A stretch of 64,000 nt of DNA, taken from positions 2,232,001 to 2,296,000 of the forward strand of contig NZ_JBIOQR010000001.1 in assembly GCF_051713825.1 (NCBI RefSeq), given 5' to 3'. This DNA is from Enterococcus_K sp051713825 (lineage in GTDB: Bacteria; Bacillota; Bacilli; Lactobacillales; Enterococcaceae). Positions 43,316 through 51,693 of the stretch are shown one piece after another. The position numbers and the translations under genes are program-made. The notes beneath the pieces were generated by a model. It saw nothing but the letters and a program-made list of their open reading frames with translations, did no database searches and had not been told where the DNA came from. Each line of letters opens with the position of its first letter. Position 1 is the stretch's first letter.

Positions 43316-44122
43316 TTACCAAATATATTTACGTATATTTTTGAGTACATCAACTACTCCATCTTCATCATTTGATGCACAAACTCTTTTTGCTTTTTGT
43401 TTTAACTCTACCACAGCATTTCCCATGGCAATCGAGTTTGAAAATAATTCAAACATAGATAAATCATTCTCATTATCTCCAACAACATACACGTCTTCCT
43501 TATCTATATTATAATACTCTACCAGTTTAGCCAAGGTTTTTCCTTTATTGACACCACTTGGGGCTAATTCAATAAATTCTTCATGACCTTGTATACAATA
43601 AAATTGATTAGAAAATTGTTGGTTAATGTTTCCCTTTATGTTATTAATAATTTGCTCTTTTTCACAAATCATCAGTTTTAAATACTGGTCGCAACGACAC
43701 TCCTCTATCCTTCTAAACCAGATATCACTTTCAGTCAGATAACAAAATTTTATCGCTGAACTGTTCAGTTTATTCGTAATCGAGATAACAGAATCTTCTT
43801 TGACAGCAACCAATGTCAAATGTTCTTGTTCACAATATTGTTGTACCTCAATAAACTGATGGCCAGAAATTGTTTTTTCGTATAACTTTTCACCTGTCTC
43901 TTTTTGAATACACGCGCCGTTGTACAGGACATGAGCTTGCTCACCGGATGTCTGGAGTGTTTTAAATAAACGCTTAATTCCTGCTAGGTTTCGCCCTGAA
44001 CAAAAAACAACCTGTAATTCAGGGTCATCCATACACCGCTGGATCTCTTTTGTTACGTTTGGCGTGAGCTCCCCTTTGGAATTCAATATTGTTCCATCAA
44101 TATCTAATGCTACTAATCGCAT
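43316..44122 (-). CDS. Cof-type HAD phosphatase of the polyol locus
   Basis: 268 residues. Motif I is ALDIDGTILNS, motif II-like VVFCSGRN, motif III lysine in NKGKTLAKLVEYY, motif IV VGDNENDLSMFE. It is a second Cof-like phosphatase in the region, apart from that at 38.3 kb, and lies directly before the SorC gene (7 nt beyond its upstream start). It may remove excess or dead-end sugar phosphate. Substrate unknown. Confidence 0.85.
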   Translation of the reverse strand: MRLVALDIDGTILNSKGELTPNVTKEIQRCMDDPELQVVFCSGRNLAGIKRLFKTLQTSGEQAHVLYNGACIQKETGEKLYEKTISGHQFIEVQQYCEQEHLTLVAVKEDSVISITNKLNSSAIKFCYLTESDIWFRRIEECRCDQYLKLMICEKEQIINNIKGNINQQFSNQFYCIQGHEEFIELAPSGVNKGKTLAKLVEYYNIDKEDVYVVGDNENDLSMFELFSNSIAMGNAVVELKQKAKRVCASNDEDGVVDVLKNIRKYIW

Positions 44123-44191
44123 ACGTTTTTCCTCCTTAAAAACAGACTAAAATAAAACTTGTCAGCCAATTCACAGGAATCTACACTATTT

Positions 44192-44232
44192 TTGAAAAAA
44201 GAAGGGCTGAGACTGTTAGGTCCCAATCCTTC
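44192..44232 (-). terminator. Terminator after the PTS IIB gene
   Basis: Minus-strand stem GAAGG..GGGAC / GTCTC..CCTTC followed by TTCTTTTTTC. It ends, or weakens, the PTS-dehydrogenase transcript before the HAD-SorC-aldolase genes. Confidence 0.6.
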
Positions 44233-44278
44233 AGAATAACTATTACTCAACCACGCTTTTTTCCTTACTATTGGGTAG

Positions 44279-44584
44279 TTATTTTCCCAAATTTTTCAAA
44301 GCCTCCAAAGCTTGCTCCATAAATGTTTCTTCATCTAACCCAGTAAGAAGGCCTACAGAATTAATTTGCGGAATTCCTTTTGCATCTTCTGGATCAATTG
44401 GACTTGTAAAGGCCACTAAATCAATCCCTCCATTTACAACCGCTCCTTTGACCATACCCGGACTTACTTCTTCTATTTCTACTTCATAACCATGTTCTGA
44501 TAACAATTCAACAATTCGCTCTCCAACCATTGCTGAGCTGACTGTTCCTGATCCACAAACGGACAATACTTTGATTTTTGACAT
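44279..44584 (-). CDS. PTS galactitol-type EIIB component
   Basis: About 101 residues from the ATG at 44584 with GGAGGAAATAGAA before it. The N-terminal phosphocysteine loop VCGSGTVSSAMV is that of the lactose/cellobiose- and galactitol-type IIB fold. It takes phosphate from EIIA and gives it to the polyol carried by EIIC. It is separated from EIIA by 19 nt. Confidence 0.88.
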   Translation of the reverse strand: MSKIKVLSVCGSGTVSSAMVGERIVELLSEHGYEVEIEEVSPGMVKGAVVNGGIDLVAFTSPIDPEDAKGIPQINSVGLLTGLDEETFMEQALEALKNLGK

Positions 44585-44603
44585 TTCTATTTCCTCCAAT
44601 GTT

Positions 44604-45068
44604 TTATAAGGTAATTTTATTTAGTACTTGTAAGACTTCTTTTTTGTTTGTTGCCGCGCAAATTTTTTCTAAGTCTTCTTTATTTTGGAAAAACTTCATC
44701 AATTGTTTTAATAGTGCCAATTGTTTTTTAGGATGCTCCATCGCTAATGGGAAAAACATCTGGCAAGAAAGCTTCATTTCGGGATTGCCCATCATAGAAA
44801 CTTCTATTGGATTTTTTGTCACAACCACACCAATGCTAGGTCGTAAGATATGATTCGAATCGGTATGAGGAATGGCTATATTGTAACCATCTGCAGGCAA
44901 GCCAGTCGGATAAATCTTTTCTCGATCAATCACTGCTTGAACATAACTCTCTTTTGCGATTCCTTTGGCAACAAATTGTTCCCCCACCATTTGAATTACT
45001 TCCTCAAATGTCTGAATATCCTGATTCAAAAAAATACAACTTTCTTCAATTAATTGATTATCCACCAT
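44604..45068 (-). CDS. PTS fructose/mannitol/galactitol-type EIIA component
   Basis: About 154 residues from the ATG at 45068; an ATG at 45083 that overlaps the previous stop (TAATG) is an alternative. The active His is in AIPHTDSNHI, and the LAMEHPKKQLALLKQLMKFF helix is usual in the PTS_EIIA_2 family. It passes phosphate from HPr to EIIB. Confidence 0.88.
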   Translation of the reverse strand: MVDNQLIEESCIFLNQDIQTFEEVIQMVGEQFVAKGIAKESYVQAVIDREKIYPTGLPADGYNIAIPHTDSNHILRPSIGVVVTKNPIEVSMMGNPEMKLSCQMFFPLAMEHPKKQLALLKQLMKFFQNKEDLEKICAATNKKEVLQVLNKITL

Positions 45069-45082
45069 ACTATTTGCCCCCA

Positions 45083-46123
45083 TTAAGTCTGATTCGGTTG
45101 TAGCACGACTTTAATTTCATTTCCCGCTAGTACTGCCTCAAATGCTGCTTCCCATTCCTCTAGCGGATAGACCTTTGTAATTAATTTTTTTGCATCAATT
45201 TTGTTTTCTTTCATTAAATCCAATGTAATTAACCATGTAGAAGGCTTTTGCGAACGAGAACCGATGATAGTCATTTCTCTTTGAACAATCGAATTCAAAT
45301 CCAATAAATTCTCATTTTTGGAGAAAACGCCCATTTGTACTAGTGTTCCTTTTTGTTTTAAATAATCAAATGCGTTCTTCACTGCTGGTGCAGCACCTGA
45401 GCACTCAAAACAATAATCTGCACCAACACCATTCGTCAATTCCTGAATAATCGAAACAGCGTCCTCTGTTTGTGTATCAATGACATGATCTGCACCCACT
45501 TCTTTAGCTGTCTGCAATCGCTGTTTATCTTGGGTAATCCCTAGTACAATTACTTTCGCACCGATTCCGCTCAAAACTTGCGTTAAACATAATCCGATTG
45601 GTCCAGGGCCGATAACAATTGCATAATCATTCTTTTTGACTTGTGTTTTTTCCATACAAGCATGCACACCACAAGCAATAGGTTCCGTAATTGATGCTTC
45701 CAGTAAAGAAATCTGATCATTCAACAAATGGATACTCTCTTGTCTTGTTAACACATACTCAGCAAAGCTGCCGTTAACTTGGGAACCTAATCCCTGTCTC
45801 TTTAAACAAAGATTGTATTCTTTATTTTTACAAGACGCACATTCTCCACAAGTTGAAAATGTTGTTTCACTAGTCACTAAATCACCTAGTTTAACCTGAT
45901 CAACGTCCGGTCCAATCGCTTCTACAATTCCTGAAAACTCATGTCCAAGAACTAGTGGTGTCTTTAAACGGTCATATTCCCCTTTAAATCCGTGCATGTC
46001 CGTTCCGCAAATCCCCGTATACATTACTTTTACCAAAACCTCTGCATTCATTGGTACGGGTTTGTCAATTTCTTGAAGCACCATTTGATTATATCCAGGA
46101 GCTGTTTTGACTAATGCCTTCAT
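45083..46123 (-). CDS. Zinc-dependent polyol-phosphate dehydrogenase (MDR family)
   Basis: 346 residues. Catalytic zinc ligands are in CGTDMHG and GHEFSG, structural zinc Cys in CGECASCKNKEYNLC, and a Rossmann loop in IGPGPIGL. The family includes galactitol-1-phosphate, sorbitol and D-arabitol-phosphate dehydrogenases. Between EIIC and EIIA genes of a galactitol-type PTS, it most likely oxidises the imported polyol phosphate to a ketose phosphate. It overlaps the EIIC gene by 4 nt. Confidence 0.85.
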   Translation of the reverse strand: MKALVKTAPGYNQMVLQEIDKPVPMNAEVLVKVMYTGICGTDMHGFKGEYDRLKTPLVLGHEFSGIVEAIGPDVDQVKLGDLVTSETTFSTCGECASCKNKEYNLCLKRQGLGSQVNGSFAEYVLTRQESIHLLNDQISLLEASITEPIACGVHACMEKTQVKKNDYAIVIGPGPIGLCLTQVLSGIGAKVIVLGITQDKQRLQTAKEVGADHVIDTQTEDAVSIIQELTNGVGADYCFECSGAAPAVKNAFDYLKQKGTLVQMGVFSKNENLLDLNSIVQREMTIIGSRSQKPSTWLITLDLMKENKIDAKKLITKVYPLEEWEAAFEAVLAGNEIKVVLQPNQT

Positions 46124-47520
46124 GCAGCCACCTCTTCGTTAGTTGGTGTCTTATCATTTTCAATGAATGACCAAACTTTTTCTTTGTTTTTTTTGAAGAC
46201 AATATACATCACAGCATATATAGCCACGACCACGCCCATCAACACATAATTACCTGACAAGAAGCTCAAGAAAATCAAGGCCATCACTGGATTATACAAA
46301 ATACCAAAACTTGTGATCATCATAGCGCCTTCTGGAATAGTTACACCTACTTGAGCTGCAACTTCTGTAAAATAAGGGGCGGTGAATGTACACACATACA
46401 ACCCAATTGTAAACCAGATAACACCGGAGATAATCCCTTTAAATACATTGCCTTTTGAGACACAGATAATCATTTCAACCATATAAGGTAAAGCAATCAA
46501 ATCAACTAATGGTAAAGTTTCATTTCCTGGAAGCACCATTGCTAATAGAACCATAATAGGAATCAAAATTAGCCCCGTCATCAATGTCGCTGGTTCTCCA
46601 TAACCAACTGCATCATTCACTGAAAGCAACCATTCTCTATCTTTTCCGTTTCCTTTTGCGGTTTTCTTACTTGCATTCGTTAAGCTAGTAAATGCAGAAG
46701 CAAAAATACTTGCCACTCTTGGGAAAACAGCCATTACCGCGCCCGTTGCTAGTCCGACACTGAAGACGCTGCCCCAGCCTTCCAAAGTCGTAAGCGCATT
46801 TAAATTCCCCATAATTCCAATCAAAAGTCCTAAGAACAAACCTAATGTAACAGGTTCTCCCAAAAATCCTAGTTTTTTCTTCAAGGTTTGTGGGTCCCAA
46901 TTTACCTTATCTGCGCCTAACTTGTCTAATAACCAATTCATCGTAATAGCGTAAGGAACACTACAGACATGGTGTGGTGCAGTTAGCGTAGTTCCAGGAA
47001 GATTGTAGTATGACGCCCACCGTTTGGAGATTACTTCTCCAAATAACATGACATATAAATTTTGTACAATCATACATGTCATAGCAAGTATCATATTATT
47101 GGTGATCAAATAAATCATTGAGCCCCAGACCATAAATGAATAATTATTCCACATGTCACTCGGCATGAAAACATCTGTCCATTTAATTAGGAATAAAACT
47201 ACTTGCAATACCAATCCGACAACCAAAAAGATGACGCCAATTTGTGTAGAATAAGCGATTACCGAAGTCGCTTGCCAACCTGTATCTAATACGGGTAAGC
47301 GAATCCCAGTTTGTTCAACCATTTTGTTAATGACCGGTGTGATAATAGGAACAAACGAATTAACAATCAAGTTAAATCCTGTTAATCCAATCCCCGCATT
47401 CAAGGCAGACTGAAAAGCTTTCTTTGGTGTCACCCTCAAAAACAACGCCACAATGAACAACATGATCGGAACAACTACCGCCGCTCCAAAAGAGTTTAAA
47501 ATACTTTGCAATAATTCCAA
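46120..47520 (-). CDS. PTS galactitol-type EIIC permease
   Basis: 466 residues with about ten to twelve hydrophobic segments. The N-terminal part (ALNAGIGLTGFNLIVNSFVP) and VMLFGEVISKRWASYYNLPG..APHHVC match GatC-type EIIC. It moves the polyol through the membrane during phosphorylation. It is the first gene of the leftward operon, after the control region at 47.5-47.75 kb. Confidence 0.88.
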   Translation of the reverse strand: MELLQSILNSFGAAVVVPIMLFIVALFLRVTPKKAFQSALNAGIGLTGFNLIVNSFVPIITPVINKMVEQTGIRLPVLDTGWQATSVIAYSTQIGVIFLVVGLVLQVVLFLIKWTDVFMPSDMWNNYSFMVWGSMIYLITNNMILAMTCMIVQNLYVMLFGEVISKRWASYYNLPGTTLTAPHHVCSVPYAITMNWLLDKLGADKVNWDPQTLKKKLGFLGEPVTLGLFLGLLIGIMGNLNALTTLEGWGSVFSVGLATGAVMAVFPRVASIFASAFTSLTNASKKTAKGNGKDREWLLSVNDAVGYGEPATLMTGLILIPIMVLLAMVLPGNETLPLVDLIALPYMVEMIICVSKGNVFKGIISGVIWFTIGLYVCTFTAPYFTEVAAQVGVTIPEGAMMITSFGILYNPVMALIFLSFLSGNYVLMGVVVAIYAVMYIVFKKNKEKVWSFIENDKTPTNEEVAA

Positions 47521-47571
47521 TTCTTTCCCTCCTAATGAAATTTATTTCAAACAAAAGAACTTTATACCCGT

Positions 47572-47600
47572 ATTGTTACATATCGAACATTTGCTGTCAA
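47572..47600 (-). promoter_or_regulatory. Promoter of the PTS-dehydrogenase operon
   Basis: Minus strand TTGACA (47600-47595), 17-nt spacer, AACAAT (47577-47572), 52 nt before the EIIC start. Confidence 0.6.
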
Positions 47601-47608
47601 CAACTTTT

Positions 47609-47622
47609 TAGAAACGCTTACA
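47609..47622 (-). promoter_or_regulatory. cre-like catabolite control site
   Basis: TGTAAGCGTTTCTA on the minus strand, close to the CcpA consensus TGnAAnCGnwnnCA with one clear mismatch. It lies just upstream of the leftward -35. Confidence 0.5.
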
Positions 47623-47691
47623 CATTTGGTTTTACTGACATTGTCAAGGAACTAATTATTAAACATCACTAAAAATACAAAAATATACTTG

Positions 47692-47720
47692 TTGACATTT
47701 TTTCACAACGGTGAAATAAT
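47692..47720 (+). promoter_or_regulatory. Promoter of the epimerase-transketolase operon
   Basis: TTGACA (47692-47697), 17-nt spacer, AATAAT (47715-47720), 35 nt before the ATG at 47755. Confidence 0.7.
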
Positions 47721-47754
47721 GTAATTGAAAAAATAGAAATTAGGAGGGTACATT

Positions 47755-48405
47755 ATGTTAGAAAAATTAAAGAGCATCGTTTGTAAGGACAATCAAGCAC
47801 TTCCTAAAAACGGACTCGTTCTTTGGACAAGCGGAAATGTCAGCGCTAGAGATCCAGAAACTGGGTTTGTAGTCATTAAACCTAGCGGAATTCATTTTGA
47901 AGATTTAACTCCAGAGAAGATGATTGTTGTAGATTTAGAAGGTCATGTCATCGAGGGCGAGCTAAAACCATCAGTAGATACGGATTCTCATCTATATGTC
48001 TATAAAAACTGTCCCGATGTATTTGGCATCACTCATACGCATTCACCCTACGCTACTTGTTTCTCTATTCTTGGTGAGCCATTGGAGATTTACACCACAA
48101 CTTCAGCTGCGGTTTTCGGTAACACCATTCCTACCTCAAACATTGCAGCTGTTGGAGAAAAAGCAATTGGAGAAGAAATCTCTAGATGCTACAAAGAAAC
48201 AAATTGTCCGGCTGTTTTATTAAAGAACCATGGGGTGTTTACAGTTGGAAAAAGTGCCACATCTTCATTAAAAGCTGCAGTCATCTTAGAAGAAACAGCC
48301 CAAAGCGTCTATTTCGCAAAAACATTGAATCAAGGGATTTCACCTCTAGATACAGACTATGTTTCTGAGGTCTACGATTTCTACCAAACTAATTATGGTC
48401 AATAA
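47755..48405 (+). CDS. AraD-like epimerase/aldolase (class II aldolase family)
   Basis: 216 residues; AGGAGGGTACATT before the ATG. Same fold as the protein at 41.7 kb, with metal ligands HTHSPYAT and NHGVFTVG, but KPSVDTDSHLY replaces the FucA SSEYDLH acid site, as in L-ribulose-5-phosphate 4-epimerases (AraD/UlaF/SgbE). It probably converts an L-pentulose 5-phosphate to D-xylulose 5-phosphate for the transketolase encoded next. An aldolase role cannot be excluded. Confidence 0.72.
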   Translation: MLEKLKSIVCKDNQALPKNGLVLWTSGNVSARDPETGFVVIKPSGIHFEDLTPEKMIVVDLEGHVIEGELKPSVDTDSHLYVYKNCPDVFGITHTHSPYATCFSILGEPLEIYTTTSAAVFGNTIPTSNIAAVGEKAIGEEISRCYKETNCPAVLLKNHGVFTVGKSATSSLKAAVILEETAQSVYFAKTLNQGISPLDTDYVSEVYDFYQTNYGQ

Positions 48406-48424
48406 AAACGAAAGGGGTTTCAAA

Positions 48425-49333
48425 ATGTCACAAAATCATTCAATCTCAGAAGTACAAACAGCTGCTACAAATATCAGAAAGCATGTCTTACAGTTAACAC
48501 TTGAAAGAAATGGGTGCTACCTTTCTCAAGCTTGCTCTTCAGCGGAATTGTTAGCAACTCTCTATCTCAGAGTTCTTAATATCACTGAAAGTAAAGCACC
48601 TAAAGTTCCTGGCCCATTTCCCGGAACACCTTCTAACGATAACATGGACTATATTCAAGGCGCAGACTATCATGGCGACTTATCTGCACCCTACGATCGC
48701 TTTTTCATCTCTCCAGCTCACTATGCTGCCCCTGTTTATGCAGCACTCATTGAAGCAGGCAGACTTTCGCAAAGCTCATTAGAAATGTTTAACCGAGATG
48801 GCTACGCAATGGAAATGATTGGCGCAAATCACACCCCAGGATTTGAGAATGCTGCGGGAACTTTGGACCAAGCGATTAGTGTTGCAGGAGGAACCGCTCA
48901 TGCTAGAAAACTCCGCGGAGAAGATGGCAAAATTTATGTCATGATGTCAGACGGTGAAATGCAAGAGGGCCAGCTTTGGGAAGCCATCCAAGCTGCGGCA
49001 TTCTACAAATTAGATAACTTAGTCCTCCTTGTAGATGTCAATGGCTCTCAAGTAGAAGGAACAACCGACTCTGTTATGGCTATCGAACCATTAAAAGCTC
49101 GGTTTGACGCATTTGGAGCAAAAGCCGTCGAAGTCGACGGACATGATATAGAAGCAATTGAAGAGGCAACAAAACAAGGAGAAGTTGGGAAACCACTCGT
49201 TATCTTATGTTACACAAACCCAACTCAAGGAATACCTTATTTAGAGGAACGCCGCCCAATTCTTCATTTTGTACGCTTAAAACAAGGAGAAGAATTCGAC
49301 AAATACCAAAAATTTTATAATGAAATGGCATAA
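48425..49333 (+). CDS. Transketolase, N-terminal subunit
   Basis: About 302 residues from the ATG at 48425, with AAAGGGG before it, 19 nt after the epimerase-like stop. The thiamine diphosphate-binding motif GDGE-like part is seen as MSDGEMQEGQLWEA...VDVNGSQVEG, and the opening RKHVLQLTLERNGCYLSQACSSAE is typical of split transketolases. It pairs with the next gene to make one enzyme moving two-carbon units in the pentose phosphate pathway. Confidence 0.9.
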   Translation: MSQNHSISEVQTAATNIRKHVLQLTLERNGCYLSQACSSAELLATLYLRVLNITESKAPKVPGPFPGTPSNDNMDYIQGADYHGDLSAPYDRFFISPAHYAAPVYAALIEAGRLSQSSLEMFNRDGYAMEMIGANHTPGFENAAGTLDQAISVAGGTAHARKLRGEDGKIYVMMSDGEMQEGQLWEAIQAAAFYKLDNLVLLVDVNGSQVEGTTDSVMAIEPLKARFDAFGAKAVEVDGHDIEAIEEATKQGEVGKPLVILCYTNPTQGIPYLEERRPILHFVRLKQGEEFDKYQKFYNEMA

Positions 49334-49350
49334 AGAAAAGGGGTAAAATA

Positions 49351-50340
49351 ATGAAAGTAGAATCAAATGTTCATTCAAAAAACATGATTAAATTCGCACA
49401 AGAAAACGAAGATGTTCTCGTATTATCTGCTGATTTAGGCACCTCATGTGAAGTAAAAGAGTTCCCTAAAGTATTACCTGAAAAATATCTTTCTATGGGG
49501 ATAGCAGAACAAAACATGTTAAGTTGGGCTGCTGGACTTGCGAGAGAAGGCTTCAGACCCTTCTTACACACATTCGCTGTCTTCTTATATCGACGCCCAT
49601 TAGATCAGTTGGAAATGTCCATCGCTTATCCAAACCTGCCTGTTTCTTTACTAGGATTCGTTCCAGGTATCACTACCCCTGGTGGCGTCACACATCAATC
49701 AATTGAAGATGTTGGAATCATGCGAACGATTCCTAATATGAATATTTTTGATTGCGGGGATGCTACAGATGTCGAATCCGTTTTACAAATTTGTAAAGAG
49801 TTAAACGCACCGATTTATGTCCGGATGTTACGAGGAGAAATGCCTCGCCTATTCGATCCAAAACAACCAACAGAGTTTAACAAAGGGCGCGTAATCTCTG
49901 AAGGAACAGATATTACACTCTTCTCAAGTAGTATATGTACAGAGGAGGCTATGCGTGCTACACAATGGTTAAAGAACAAAGGAATTTCTGTGCAACATGT
50001 TCATATCACTACATTAAAACCATTTACAGATCCTTTAGTCGTTGAATCCATCAAAAAAGCCAAGTATGGCGTAGTTACTATGGAAAACCATACCGTAATT
50101 GGTGGGTTAGGAACAGCTGTTGGTGAAGTAATGCTTGAAAATCAACTAAACAAAAAATTAGTGAAAGTTGGTATCCAAGATGAATGGACACACGGTGCGT
50201 CAAAACCCTACTTAATGAAGAAATATCATTTAGATGCGGCTTCATTAATCAAAGCAGTTGAACAAGTGTTAAATCAAGAGCTGAACTTTAACGAAGATGA
50301 ATTAGAAGCGATTCGTTTAGAAGACTATGACCGCGTATAA
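49351..50340 (+). CDS. Transketolase, C-terminal subunit
   Basis: 329 residues; AAAGGGGTAAAATA before the ATG. Pyrimidine-binding domain (VLSADLGTS, MGIAEQNMLSWAAGLAREG, GVTHQSIEDVG) and C-terminal domain (VENHTVIGGLG-like TMENHTVIGGLGTAVGE). The conserved E of AEQN activates thiamine diphosphate. Together with the preceding subunit it would draw off xylulose 5-phosphate made by the pathway. Confidence 0.9.
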   Translation: MKVESNVHSKNMIKFAQENEDVLVLSADLGTSCEVKEFPKVLPEKYLSMGIAEQNMLSWAAGLAREGFRPFLHTFAVFLYRRPLDQLEMSIAYPNLPVSLLGFVPGITTPGGVTHQSIEDVGIMRTIPNMNIFDCGDATDVESVLQICKELNAPIYVRMLRGEMPRLFDPKQPTEFNKGRVISEGTDITLFSSSICTEEAMRATQWLKNKGISVQHVHITTLKPFTDPLVVESIKKAKYGVVTMENHTVIGGLGTAVGEVMLENQLNKKLVKVGIQDEWTHGASKPYLMKKYHLDAASLIKAVEQVLNQELNFNEDELEAIRLEDYDRV

Positions 50341-50378
50341 TCAATCTAATTTCTTCTAAATTTAAATTGAATACTCAG

Positions 50379-50432
50379 AATCCCACAAGTTTCCGATACA
50401 CCAATCAACACTTGTGGGATTCTTCCTTTTTA
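50379..50432 (+). terminator. Terminator of the transketolase operon
   Basis: Perfect 12-bp stem AATCCCACAAGT / ACTTGTGGGATT followed by CTTCCTTTTTAT. Confidence 0.85.
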
Positions 50433-50616
50433 TCGATTACTTTGGCTAAACTTGTTTCTTTGTTAAATCAGACGAATTTCTGAGCTATCTTCATCATTAA
50501 GCATAATTCAAACAAACATTGACGTCCACTTCCTAACTACGTATACTTCAAAGTGAAGAGCATAGAAAAAGACCTATTGCCAAATTGACACAGATAACTT
50601 TATAGGAGGAATTCAC

Positions 50617-50955
50617 GTGACCGTCATCACCGACTACATTCAATCAGCACCTACAGAACAACAAGAATATTTACAAACTGTTTACAAAATCGCGAAAGAA
50701 GTTTTGCCTGATGCAGTTGAAAAAATGAGCTATGGTATGCCCACGTTTTTTCAAGGAGAAAATTTAATTCATTTTGCAGGGATGAAAAAACATTTGGGTT
50801 TCTACCCAACACCCTCTGCCATAGAAGCATTCTCAGAACAGCTTTCCGACTACAAAACAAGTAAAGGAGCCGTTCAATTTCCCTATAACAAACCGCTCCC
50901 TAACGCTTTAATTAAGGAAATGATTGAATTTAGAAAAAATGAGCAGCAAGCTTAG
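50617..50955 (+). CDS. DUF1801-like protein
   Basis: 112 residues; AGGAGGAATTCAC before the start at 50617 (GTG). The pattern AKEVLPDAVEKMSYGMPTFF with GENLIHFAGMKKHLGFYP and KGAVQFPYNKPLP is that of the DUF1801/YdhG-like family with a frataxin-like fold, sometimes called iron chaperones on weak evidence. Single-gene unit with its own terminator. Confidence 0.82.
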   Translation: MTVITDYIQSAPTEQQEYLQTVYKIAKEVLPDAVEKMSYGMPTFFQGENLIHFAGMKKHLGFYPTPSAIEAFSEQLSDYKTSKGAVQFPYNKPLPNALIKEMIEFRKNEQQA

Positions 50956-50977
50956 CTCACATACAGGTTCCACAGTC

Positions 50978-51022
50978 CCCCTTCAAAAATGGTGTAAATC
51001 CTCATTTTTGAAGGGGTTCTTC
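50978..51022 (+). terminator. Terminator of the DUF1801-like gene
   Basis: Perfect 14-bp stem CCCCTTCAAAAATG / CATTTTTGAAGGGG followed by TTCTTC and T-rich sequence. Confidence 0.85.
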
Positions 51023-51253
51023 TTTATTTTTACTCTCTTTAACTTGTTATTCTCGAATTTTCTTCTTTTTTTCACACTCTTAGGACTTTTTTTACCCTTT
51101 TTTACATTTGATTTAAGTTTTGTCGATTATTCTATAGATACATTAACAAAAGGGACCATTTCCCTCTTCCGATTCCCTTTTATTCTCTTGTAAAAGGAAT
51201 TTTGTTAATTTTCAAGTGAGAGTGGCTCATCTGCCACCCTCACCCTCTCGTGG

Positions 51254-51342
51254 ATGAACGTGGTGTTATGACTCTTTTTCGAGAATTAACGATGGTTTGT
51301 TCTCTGATGTTTGAGGTGTAGGTTCGAATCCTACCGTTCACG
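51254..51342 (+). other. tRNA-like remnant (T-arm and acceptor)
   Basis: GTAGGTTCGAATCCTAC is a perfect T-arm with the canonical TTCGAAT loop, followed by CGTTCAC that pairs with ATGAACG 75 nt upstream in six of seven positions. The middle lacks a normal D arm and anticodon arm and CCA is absent. It is probably a decayed tRNA or the trace of an integration event; it could also be a structured leader of the peptide gene after it. Confidence 0.4.
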
Positions 51343-51391
51343 TAGCGCGAAATTATGCGTCGCTGTTTACTTTTGAAAGGAGCCGATCTTT

Positions 51392-51493
51392 ATGAAAAAA
51401 AGAGTTGCTGCAATAACCGCATTAGTTGCCGTATCACTTGTCATTCCACTATTAGTGAAGACAAGAAAAAAACAACCTTTCATTCACGGATAA
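51392..51493 (+). CDS. 33-residue membrane peptide
   Basis: The ATG at 51392 has GAAAGGAGCCGATCTTT before it. The product has a basic start (MKKRVAAI), one hydrophobic segment (residues about 5-22) and a basic end (KTRKKQPFIHG). It is followed by its own terminator. The plan resembles small membrane toxins or stress peptides, but I recognise no known family such as Fst. It could also be a plain small membrane protein conserved in enterococci. Confidence 0.6.
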   Translation: MKKRVAAITALVAVSLVIPLLVKTRKKQPFIHG

Positions 51494-51510
51494 AAATAAT
51501 TTATGATTTT

Positions 51511-51568
51511 CCTTATAAGAAGCGCTTCTCATTACCCATGATGAAGACTTTTTTTATAAGGTTTTTTT
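51511..51568 (+). terminator. Terminator of the membrane peptide gene
   Basis: CCTTATAA / TTATAAGG stem with a long loop that contains AGAAGCGCTTCT, followed by TTTTTTT. Confidence 0.65.
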
Positions 51569-51643
51569 GTTCTCTAAAAATGCGCCTCTTTTTCCTCTCG
51601 TAATCTAAATAAAAACTTTTCTAAATTTTTAAAGTTTGTTCGC

Positions 51644-51672
51644 TTTACAAATCGAACAAACGTTCGTATAAT
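51644..51672 (+). promoter_or_regulatory. LexA-controlled promoter (SOS box in spacer)
   Basis: TTTACA (51644-51649), 17-nt spacer, TATAAT (51667-51672). The spacer contains CGAACAAACGTTCG (51653-51666), a perfect match to the Firmicutes LexA consensus CGAACnnnnGTTCG. LexA bound there would block RNA polymerase until DNA damage. Confidence 0.9.
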
Positions 51673-51693
51673 TTTTATTGAGGTGATTGGAAG

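Larger units (their letters stand above)
50956..51391. other. AT-rich non-coding gap with terminator and tRNA-like element
   Basis: 436 nt. After the terminator at 50978 comes a T-rich stretch (51017-51200) whose plus-strand frame is Phe/Leu-rich and has no ribosome site, so I call no gene. The tRNA-like element is at 51254-51342. Confidence 0.6.

Noticed and set aside
46685..46900. Second minus-strand frame inside the EIIC gene
   Set aside because: Out-of-frame shadow without ribosome site.
50924..51193. Plus-strand frame of 89 codons after the DUF1801-like gene
   Set aside because: It crosses a strong terminator, is Phe/Leu-rich because of T-rich DNA, and has no ribosome site.
51254..51342. 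A functional tRNA gene
   Set aside because: No acceptable D arm or anticodon arm, one acceptor mismatch and no encoded CCA.
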